Shown one piece after another: positions 58,232 through 64,000 of a stretch of DNA of 64,000 bases. Source of the stretch: Ignavibacteria bacterium UBA2373. GTDB lineage: Bacteria > Bacteroidota > Ignavibacteria > Kapaibacteriales > UBA961. The stretch spans positions 62,001-126,000 of the forward strand of contig DDTD01000098.1 of the NCBI GenBank assembly GCA_002344005.1. Reading direction: 5' to 3'. Within the stretch, counting starts at the first letter, position 1. Every line of letters starts with the position of its first letter. The notes under the pieces were generated by a model. It did no database searches. It saw only the letters and a list, made by a program, of their open reading frames with translations, and was not told the DNA's origin. The translations under genes were made by a program, and so were the position numbers.

Positions 58232-59050
58232 TTAGAAAAAAGGTTTTTTTAATTTTTTATCAATTTCTTTCATGCGTAATTTTTCTCTTTCAGAAAGTGC
58301 ATGTTCACCAAGACGATTTGCTTTATCTGCCAGATAATTCCATTCATTGACAAGGGAATATTCTTCGGCTCGGGTGAGTGTGTAGCGCGGTGCCATGCCG
58401 AATAATTGCGGTTGAAAGATAATGCCCAATAAAACAAGTACGGCTACGCCGAGTAATAATCCGATGATGAGCGGTTCTAAGACAAAGAGCATGGGATAAT
58501 ATGCGAGCGTTAAGAGTAATCCTGTGATAGCGCCACCCAAATGCGCTTCATGCCCAATATTATCATATTTTTTTGACATTCCGAAAATAGAATATGCAAT
58601 ATAAGCAATACCATAAATCCATGCGGGTATTGGTACGGGCAAAAGCAAGAACATAATTTCCGATTGCGGATTTATTGCAATACTTGCAAAGACGATGCCG
58701 CTGACTGCGCCGGAAGCTCCTATGGCTTTGTAATCTTCGGAACGTGAGGCATTGACGATATAAGAAAGTACATTACCACCCACTAAACTTGCCGTATAAA
58801 GTACGAGAAATTTATCCCATCCGGCGATGATAACATTGGAGCCGAAAGAATACAGCACGAACATATTCATCCCGAGATGGAACCAATCGGCATGGAGAAA
58901 TCCTGATGATATAAATCGTATGAATTCTTTTTGTCTTTTAATGGCAAAAGTGCTGAATAAAAAACGTTCAAAAAAATTGAGATCGGAAAATCCTCGCATC
59001 GAGATAAATATCGTCAGTCCGATAATTGCATATAAAATTATATTTTCCAT
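58232..59050 (-). CDS. Rhomboid-family intramembrane serine protease
   Basis: The 272-aa protein has about six transmembrane helices. The catalytic Ser is S113 in 'AIGASGAVSGIVFA' and the His is H170 in 'NIGHEAHLGGAITG'. The 'LHADWFHLGMNMFVLYSFG' block is typical of the rhomboid L1 loop and helix 2. The C-terminal ~60 residues are soluble and charged. Rhomboids cut transmembrane helices of substrate proteins inside the membrane. It starts 3 bp after the end of the glycosyltransferase gene, indicating one minus-strand operon. Confidence 0.92.
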   Translation of the reverse strand: MENIILYAIIGLTIFISMRGFSDLNFFERFLFSTFAIKRQKEFIRFISSGFLHADWFHLGMNMFVLYSFGSNVIIAGWDKFLVLYTASLVGGNVLSYIVNASRSEDYKAIGASGAVSGIVFASIAINPQSEIMFLLLPVPIPAWIYGIAYIAYSIFGMSKKYDNIGHEAHLGGAITGLLLTLAYYPMLFVLEPLIIGLLLGVAVLVLLGIIFQPQLFGMAPRYTLTRAEEYSLVNEWNYLADKANRLGEHALSEREKLRMKEIDKKLKKPFF

Positions 59051-59053
59051 ACT

Positions 59054-60364
59054 TTATGATAATGAAGTAAATATTTTTGCTAAAGAATGCGCTGCTTCTT
59101 TTCTTTCAAATGTGCGGATGATGTCCGTGTCGGGACTGTGTTGTAATGTTTTTTGTTCAAAAGAAGTAACAATATGTAACAATATTTTTGCAATGTGTTG
59201 AATATCTTGTTGATTAACTACCCATCCGCTTTTTGAGTCAAGAATATGTTGCGCAGCAGCCCCTTCGCGAGGTGCTAAAGCCAAAATTGGTTTATTGACA
59301 CCAATATATTCAAAGACTTTGCCGGGGACAATTTCCGCACTTTCTTTTGCTTCGTCCACAATAAGTAAAGTCACATCAGCTTGCTGCAAAGCACGAATAC
59401 TTTCCCGATGGGGTACATAGGGCACAATGTCTATTGAGTCACGAAAACTTGTTTTTTCAATCATCTCCATAACTTCAGCTCCCATACGCCCTATGAACCG
59501 AAGACGAAACCGCTCGGCTTGTATTTGCCCGTCACGAATAAGCTGTTCTATTGCTTGAAATAATGTTGCGGGATTGCGTCTGCCGTACATTGAGCCCGTA
59601 TAGGTAATGGTGCAGACTTCATTCTCATGTGCCACAGGGGTTGGGAAATCAGCCGAATCGAATCCATTGGGCACATGATAGAATTTTGCGGGTTTCAAAG
59701 AGGGATATTTCCTCAGAGCATCGTCGGTAATGCCCTGCCATGCCGATTCAATAGCGTCGGCTTCTGTGAACACAGATTTTTCAAGTGCTTTATCAATCAT
59801 TTTGGGCAAGAACCAACGTTTGGGCGTGGTCAAAAAATCTGTCCACGGATCGCGGAATCCTGCCACCCACGGCAATCCTGTGGAACGCTTCACAGCACGA
59901 GCAATGAGCGAACATGTATAAGGAGGTGAGGAGCTATAGAGCATATCAATCCCCTCTTCTTTGATGATGTGATGTGCAGCTTTGACGGCTGTGAACATCC
60001 ATCCAATGCGGGCATCAGGGATAAAAATCGTTGAGCGTATGAACTCGGCAATGCTCTCGGTGAGGCTGCGGCTTTGCCCTTCTTTTTTGATATTATTGAC
60101 ATCCAAGGCAACAGATTTATCTTTACCGGTGAACTTTCTGTACAGGTCATACGGTTCATAAATGTGGGTTCTTTCGACGCGAATGTCTTGAGGAATTTTT
60201 TGCAAGAGGGATTCATCGCGAGCGGGGAAATCACCATTGGCAACAGTAAGAACAATCGGCTTCCATCCAAACTCTTGAAGATACTGGACATGCTTCAGCA
60301 CCCTTTGTACGCCGGGACCGCCGGAAGGAGGAAAATAGTAAGCAATCACAAGAACTTTTTTCAT
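59054..60364 (-). CDS. GT-B glycosyltransferase (GT4-like)
   Basis: The 436-aa enzyme starts 'MKKVLVIAYYFPPSGGPGVQ', the usual N-terminus of GT4 enzymes in this group. It continues with 'LKHVQYLQEFGWKPIVLT', 'SSSPPYTCSLIARAVKRSTG', 'YTGSMYGRRNPATLFQAIE' and 'FEYIGVNKPILALAP' near the nucleotide-sugar site. It probably adds a sugar to a polysaccharide or lipid at the cytosolic face of the membrane. ATG 60364 is preferred to 60382 on family alignment; both lack a strong ribosome site. A minus-strand -7 element lies at 60450-60457. Confidence 0.85.
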   Translation of the reverse strand: MKKVLVIAYYFPPSGGPGVQRVLKHVQYLQEFGWKPIVLTVANGDFPARDESLLQKIPQDIRVERTHIYEPYDLYRKFTGKDKSVALDVNNIKKEGQSRSLTESIAEFIRSTIFIPDARIGWMFTAVKAAHHIIKEEGIDMLYSSSPPYTCSLIARAVKRSTGLPWVAGFRDPWTDFLTTPKRWFLPKMIDKALEKSVFTEADAIESAWQGITDDALRKYPSLKPAKFYHVPNGFDSADFPTPVAHENEVCTITYTGSMYGRRNPATLFQAIEQLIRDGQIQAERFRLRFIGRMGAEVMEMIEKTSFRDSIDIVPYVPHRESIRALQQADVTLLIVDEAKESAEIVPGKVFEYIGVNKPILALAPREGAAAQHILDSKSGWVVNQQDIQHIAKILLHIVTSFEQKTLQHSPDTDIIRTFERKEAAHSLAKIFTSLS

Positions 60365-60449
60365 AAACTCTATATATTTCATGTTATTACTACTGCTTGG
60401 CTATGTTGTCAGGCAATAGTGTTTACTCAGTGATGAGATTTCATATCGG

Positions 60450-60457
60450 CAAAAATA
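60450..60457 (-). promoter_or_regulatory. -7 element for the glycosyltransferase operon
   Basis: Minus-strand TTTATTTTTGCCG matches TAnnTTTG. It is divergent from the GDPD promoter element 36 bp away. Confidence 0.5.
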
Positions 60458-60492
60458 AAGGTCTGGAACAAGGTAGGAAACTGTATCATTTG

Positions 60493-60500
60493 TAGTTTTG
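60493..60500 (+). promoter_or_regulatory. -7 element for the GDPD gene
   Basis: TGTAGTTTTGCCA matches TAnnTTTG. The predicted leader is ~15 nt to ATG 60523. Confidence 0.5.
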
Positions 60501-60522
60501 CCAAATAATCAAGAAAAACACT

Positions 60523-61290
60523 ATGGATTTATTACGTTCTTTTGTATCAGAAACACAACGATTTGTTGTTGCGCATCGCGGTTCTTCGGGCACTGCACCG
60601 GAGAATACTATGGCTTCTTTTCGAAATGCTATAGCCGATGGAGCACGCATGATAGAGCTTGATGTGCAGCTAACAGCAAGCAATGATGTTATCGTATTTC
60701 ACGATGATGTATTGGGTAGAACAACGAATGGGCAGGGGCAAGTGCGGACGCAATCGCTCGCAGACCTTCAAAAATTAGATGCCGGCTCATGGTTCTCCGA
60801 TCAATTCATCAATGAACGCATTCCGACCTTAGCCGAGGCATTGGACTTTCTGCGCGACAAATCATTTGTCAATATTGAAATCAAGCCACCAAAAGAAAGT
60901 GATTTTCGCTTACGTTTGGAAAAAGTTATGGAAACAGTCTTTGCGGCAAAAATGGAAACCCACACTTTGTTCAGCTCTTTTCATCATCGTACTTTGCGCG
61001 AACTCAAAGAACGCTATCCGCAATTACATACCGCAGCTATCAATGTTCCGGGTGACAAACGTATGCCTTCCGAGCTTTCCCGCGAAACGGGCTGTGAGGG
61101 CTTTGTCTGTTCCATTCATGAATTGACCCAAAAACGAGTGGATGATGCCCACAAGCATAATTTGTATATCGGCGTTTATACTATCAATCGTAAAGATCAA
61201 TTCGACAAGGCATATAAAATGGGTGTGAAAGCTTTGGTCACCAATTTTCCGGCTAATCTGACCCAGTGGATGAGCGAACAACAGGCATAA
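60523..61290 (+). CDS. Glycerophosphodiester phosphodiesterase
   Basis: The 255-aa enzyme hydrolyses glycerophosphodiesters to glycerol-3-phosphate and an alcohol. It has the GDPD active-site motifs: H18-R19 with 'PENTMASF', metal ligands E45 and D47 in 'MIELDVQLT', catalytic H60 in 'IVFHDDVLGRTTNG', and 'FVNIEIKPP' further on. No signal peptide is visible, so it is a cytosolic UgpQ-like form. Six bases separate it from the SemiSWEET gene. Confidence 0.92.
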   Translation: MDLLRSFVSETQRFVVAHRGSSGTAPENTMASFRNAIADGARMIELDVQLTASNDVIVFHDDVLGRTTNGQGQVRTQSLADLQKLDAGSWFSDQFINERIPTLAEALDFLRDKSFVNIEIKPPKESDFRLRLEKVMETVFAAKMETHTLFSSFHHRTLRELKERYPQLHTAAINVPGDKRMPSELSRETGCEGFVCSIHELTQKRVDDAHKHNLYIGVYTINRKDQFDKAYKMGVKALVTNFPANLTQWMSEQQA

Positions 61291-61296
61291 GATTCT

Positions 61297-61599
61297 ATGG
61301 ACAACTTTTATTTTATTCTTGGTATTGTTGCCGCATGTTGCACAACATTTTCCTTTTTGCCACAGGCATTACGTGTATGGCGCACTCGCGAAGTCGAACA
61401 ATTGTCAATAGCAACACTTTCTTTAATGCTCGTTGGAGTAATTTTATGGCTCATTTACGGTATTTTTCGCGATGACATTGTCATTATAGGAGCAAATGTG
61501 GTAGCAATGTTTTTTGTGGCTTATATCTGGTCGGTCAAAGTGAGCGATATGCGAGAAAAACGCAAAGAAGACGATCATCACAATGAAGCAATTATGTAA
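61297..61599 (+). CDS. SemiSWEET (PQ-loop) sugar transporter
   Basis: The 100-aa membrane protein has three transmembrane helices and the PQ-loop motif in 'TTFSFLPQALRVWRTRE'. SemiSWEETs form dimers that carry sugars across the inner membrane by facilitated diffusion. The C-terminal 15 residues are charged and cytosolic. It follows the GDPD gene by 6 bp and is probably co-transcribed. Confidence 0.88.
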   Translation: MDNFYFILGIVAACCTTFSFLPQALRVWRTREVEQLSIATLSLMLVGVILWLIYGIFRDDIVIIGANVVAMFFVAYIWSVKVSDMREKRKEDDHHNEAIM

Positions 61600-61668
61600 G
61601 TATTTCTGCATTATGTTTTCATCATATTTATACAACAATATTTCATAATTATATTTTCACCTTCGATC

Positions 61669-62508
61669 ATGCAGCATTGTCGTATATGTGATTCAGCTTC
61701 CCTATTCTCTTTCCAAAGAGGTAATATTCCGCTGTTACGATGCTCACAATGCGATACTGTCCAATTGGCAACGATACCGGATGAGCATGAATTATTACAA
61801 TATTATGCTGATGAATATGAATTATTGGATCAATCAAATAAAGAATTAACAACAACAGAAATACGACGTTGGTCACGCTTACCGGAACAATTGTCACTGA
61901 TTCACGATATAAAAAAGCGGAAATCGCCGCCTGCAGTCATAGCCGATATTGGATGTGATCGTGGATATTTTCTTGATGAAGCACGGCGTTACGGTTATAC
62001 AGTATTTGGTATTGAACCATCCAATCATGCTCAAAAATATACCAATGCTATAAATATTCCAGTATTTTCCTCTCTACAAGAAAGTTCTCTTCGTCCGGAT
62101 ATTGTCGTAATGTGGCATTCGCTTGAACATACCACGAACCCTTTGTCAACATTGCAGGAAATACATAGTCATTTAACCGATGAGGGTATAATTGCAATTC
62201 GTGTACCCGATTTTGGGTGTGTATGGTCACGGCTCTTGCAACAGCATTGGGTTTGGTTTCAACCACAAAATCATAATTTTCATTTTTCTCGTACATCTTT
62301 AAACTTTTTACTTACAAAAGCAGGCTTTCATCCATATTTTGTACGTTCCCAAAGACCCAATTCATTCATAACCATGCGATCAACACGTATTGCTCAAAGT
62401 ACCTTTACTCGCTATACGGGAACATCATTAACCGCAAAAGAATATCTTTCTCCTTGGTATCAATTTCTTACCGGCATAGAATTATTTGCCATTGCAAAGA
62501 AAATCTGA
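61669..62508 (+). CDS. Class I SAM-dependent methyltransferase with N-terminal zinc ribbon
   Basis: The 279-aa protein begins with two Cys pairs, C4-x2-C7 and C25-x2-C28, forming a small zinc ribbon. The methyltransferase domain follows with the SAM motif 'VIADIGCDRGYFLDEARRYG' and 'VVMWHSLEHTTNPLSTLQEI', typical of Methyltransf_23. Proteins with this layout often modify sugars or polyketide-like molecules in surface polysaccharide synthesis, consistent with the glycosyltransferase 1.3 kb away. The substrate is unknown. Confidence 0.85.
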   Translation: MQHCRICDSASLFSFQRGNIPLLRCSQCDTVQLATIPDEHELLQYYADEYELLDQSNKELTTTEIRRWSRLPEQLSLIHDIKKRKSPPAVIADIGCDRGYFLDEARRYGYTVFGIEPSNHAQKYTNAINIPVFSSLQESSLRPDIVVMWHSLEHTTNPLSTLQEIHSHLTDEGIIAIRVPDFGCVWSRLLQQHWVWFQPQNHNFHFSRTSLNFLLTKAGFHPYFVRSQRPNSFITMRSTRIAQSTFTRYTGTSLTAKEYLSPWYQFLTGIELFAIAKKI

Positions 62509-62587
62509 GTACAATATTTTGTAATATTTTTCTAAATATGTGTTTTGCAACATCAAAAATAAAAATTATCATATCACCATAAGTGTA

Positions 62588-62617
62588 TTGTATGTTAGTC
62601 ATTTTTTCTTATCTTTG
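62588..62617 (+). promoter_or_regulatory. Promoter of the outer-membrane barrel gene (TTG-N19-TATCTTTG)
   Basis: TTG (62588-62590) and TATCTTTG (62610-62617) are 19 bp apart. The start near 62624 leaves about 70 nt before ATG 62694. Confidence 0.72.
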
Positions 62618-62693
62618 AAACATATAAATTAGTGTAGCATATTCTACGATGATGCTTAACACTGTATTGTTTATTTATCACTCAATAGGAATA

Positions 62694-63392
62694 ATGATGT
62701 ACCGATTACTTGTCATACTTGCCCTTATCGTGAGCTATAATGAGCTTCATGCCCAAGATATTATCATTAAACGAGATGGGAAAGAGATACCGTCAAAAGT
62801 TCTTGAAATTTCGAGCACAGAAATACGATATAAAGATTTTGATTTTATGTCAGGTCCGACAAGGGTACTTCCTATAAGTCAAGTTGTGGTTATTCTTTAT
62901 GAGAATGGAAAACGAGAGGTTTTTTCTTCAAAAGATGAAGCCGTAAAAGAACAACCTGAATACAACGATAAAGCATCATTTCTCGTAGGTGCAGGGGTAG
63001 GTAATAGCTATGGATTACCCGGAATCAGATTTCAATTTAATACGGCAAAAGAAGATAGATTTGGTTTTCATGCCGGAATTGGTTTATTTCCGAAAATAGA
63101 TTTTATTGTTGCAGCCGGTGTTAAATACTATGTTTTCAAGGATGTTTATCTCAATGCGCAATTCGGAACATTGGGATACAATCAACGATCAATAATAGGA
63201 ATAAGTTCTATGTATTCTACTATTGAAACTCTCTTCGGTCCATCTTTGCTCATCGGCGGGGATTGGGCTTGGGATATAAGTCAATCCTTTGGTCTTGGTA
63301 TAAATGCAGGTTTGGGAATGAGCTATGAAGTGGGTACAAGACAAGAGTTTGTTCCTGCAATTGATTTAGGAGTTATATTTAAGTTTTATTAA
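62694..63392 (+). CDS. Outer-membrane beta-barrel protein of unknown function
   Basis: The 232-aa protein has a signal peptide (about 1-21, ending ELHAQD). A short N-terminal domain (about 22-90) resembles the small beta domain seen before barrels in Bacteroidota ('IIIKRDGKEIPSKVLEISST'). The rest is an eight-strand porin-like barrel with alternating aromatic strands and a terminal Phe-Lys-Phe-Tyr (IDLGVIFKFY), typical of outer-membrane insertion. ATG 62694 is chosen because AGGA lies 3-6 bases before the ATGATG pair and the signal begins there; the longer frame from 62649 has no family support. Confidence 0.75.
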   Translation: MMYRLLVILALIVSYNELHAQDIIIKRDGKEIPSKVLEISSTEIRYKDFDFMSGPTRVLPISQVVVILYENGKREVFSSKDEAVKEQPEYNDKASFLVGAGVGNSYGLPGIRFQFNTAKEDRFGFHAGIGLFPKIDFIVAAGVKYYVFKDVYLNAQFGTLGYNQRSIIGISSMYSTIETLFGPSLLIGGDWAWDISQSFGLGINAGLGMSYEVGTRQEFVPAIDLGVIFKFY

Positions 63393-63399
63393 TTATACA

Positions 63400-64000
63400 T
63401 TACCGTATCAAAACGATTTTACCAAGTACATTTTGACCCGATTGCACAAAATATGTGCCGGCAGGAATTGACATACAATGAAACGAAATTCCATTTTCTC
63501 TCCATAAAACAGGTAACAAAAAAGAATTACCATTTACGCTATGAGTTAATGTCACATAGGGCATAATTATTCCATGAGATAAAGCACAAAAGACTTCGCC
63601 GGAAGTCGGATTTGGATAAAGTATAGACGATTGCAAAGAATTGTCGGACAATGATTGTGTTGAGTATAATTCCACCGCACCACGCGCACGATTTCTTCCC
63701 ATAGCAGCAATAGTCGAAAATTGGCGACCATTAAAATCCGAATAATCTGCAATCTCAGGAGAGCCGGAACCAATGGCAGGAGAAAGAGAACTTGGAATAA
63801 AATTCATTGTATCAATAAATAAAGGATCTGCAATAATACGCGCCGGGTCTTTATCATCAGCCGGAATATTAGGACCCGCCCACGATACATTATCGGGATT
63901 ATACCATAAATTCCAGCCATAACTAAATGTCTCCGGAGCGGTATTACCACCTATATTAAATGCAGGTTGCGCAGAAGAAAAGACAATTATATTATCATGA
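63400..64000 (-). CDS. T9SS-secreted beta-helix protein, 3' part only
   Basis: The frame continues through the window edge, so only the last ~200 residues are seen. They contain a WAGPNIPADDKDPARIIADP run and a 'DPLFID ... SLSPAIGSGSPEI' motif typical of right-handed parallel beta-helix proteins. A sorting domain follows: 'SSILYPNPTSGEVFCAL' and 'IPAGTYFVQSGQN', ending GKIVLIR. It converges with the barrel gene; the gap is only 7 bp. Substrate (for example a polysaccharide) cannot be inferred. Confidence 0.8.
   Translation of the reverse strand, partial: HDNIIVFSSAQPAFNIGGNTAPETFSYGWNLWYNPDNVSWAGPNIPADDKDPARIIADPLFIDTMNFIPSSLSPAIGSGSPEIADYSDFNGRQFSTIAAMGRNRARGAVELYSTQSLSDNSLQSSILYPNPTSGEVFCALSHGIIMPYVTLTHSVNGNSFLLPVLWRENGISFHCMSIPAGTYFVQSGQNVLGKIVLIR

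Noticed and set aside
1..64000. tRNA, rRNA, IS elements or prophage
   Set aside because: I scanned for T-loop motifs, transposase or integrase motifs and phage structural proteins and found none convincing.

Overview
The window looks like a chromosomal segment of an AT-rich member of the Bacteroidota/Chlorobiota (FCB) group, possibly an Ignavibacteria- or Kapabacteria-like lineage. The evidence is: at least seven probable type IX secretion (T9SS) cargo proteins ending in a C-terminal 'YPNP...G.Y' sorting domain; a carboxypeptidase-regulatory/TonB receptor; a DUF2851 protein; a histone-H1/Hc1-like protein; and promoters of the Bacteroidota TTG-N19-TAnnTTTG type rather than the E. coli type. 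No tRNA, rRNA, CRISPR array, IS element or phage module was seen.

Layout. 0-2.7 kb: the 3' part of an ECF sigma gene with its anti-sigma gene, then a minus-strand pair (membrane-anchored unknown and truncated-haemoglobin lipoprotein). 3-14.7 kb: four plus-strand genes for envelope or surface proteins (TonB receptor, 1551-aa duplicated beta-helix protein, PhoX-like phosphatase, di-haem peroxidase with imelysin-like N-terminus), probably an acquisition/oxidation locus for phosphate or metal. 14.7-22 kb: DUF1801 protein, SDR, cytosolic VWA protein and two tandem VIT-VWA surface proteins. 22-28 kb: flavin reductase, subtilisin, Hc1-like protein, two exported cyclophilins and a PD40 propeller protein. 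28-31 kb: minus-strand operon pyrF, DUF2851, threonine-dehydrogenase-like epimerase. 31-38.5 kb: giant gingipain-like C25 protein and a multi-pass membrane protein. 38.9-45.9 kb: lysine 6-aminotransferase, two sensor kinases, P5C dehydrogenase and a small unknown. 46-52.7 kb: ftsQ-ftsA-ftsZ, aspS and a DUF1460 amidase. 52.7-53.5 kb: a gene-free tract built almost entirely on a 21-bp period. 53.5-56.4 kb: fibronectin-III protein, then an OLD-like ATPase and a putative PD-(D/E)XK protein. 56.5-64 kb: PaaN, rhomboid, glycosyltransferase, GDPD, SemiSWEET, methyltransferase, an outer-membrane barrel and the 3' end of another T9SS beta-helix protein.

The most unusual segment is 52.67-53.51 kb. Several unrelated sequence families follow one another there, all spaced by 21 bp or by 84 bp (4 x 21). 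The last family carries DnaA-box-like nonamers in phase. On the plus strand, base composition changes across it from C/A-rich on the left to G/T-rich on the right, whatever the gene orientation. This is the polarity expected at a replication origin and deserves testing, although dnaA is not in the window. The second candidate novelty is the ATPase/nuclease-like pair at 54.8-56.4 kb, which resembles two-gene defence systems and has an atypical Walker A motif.
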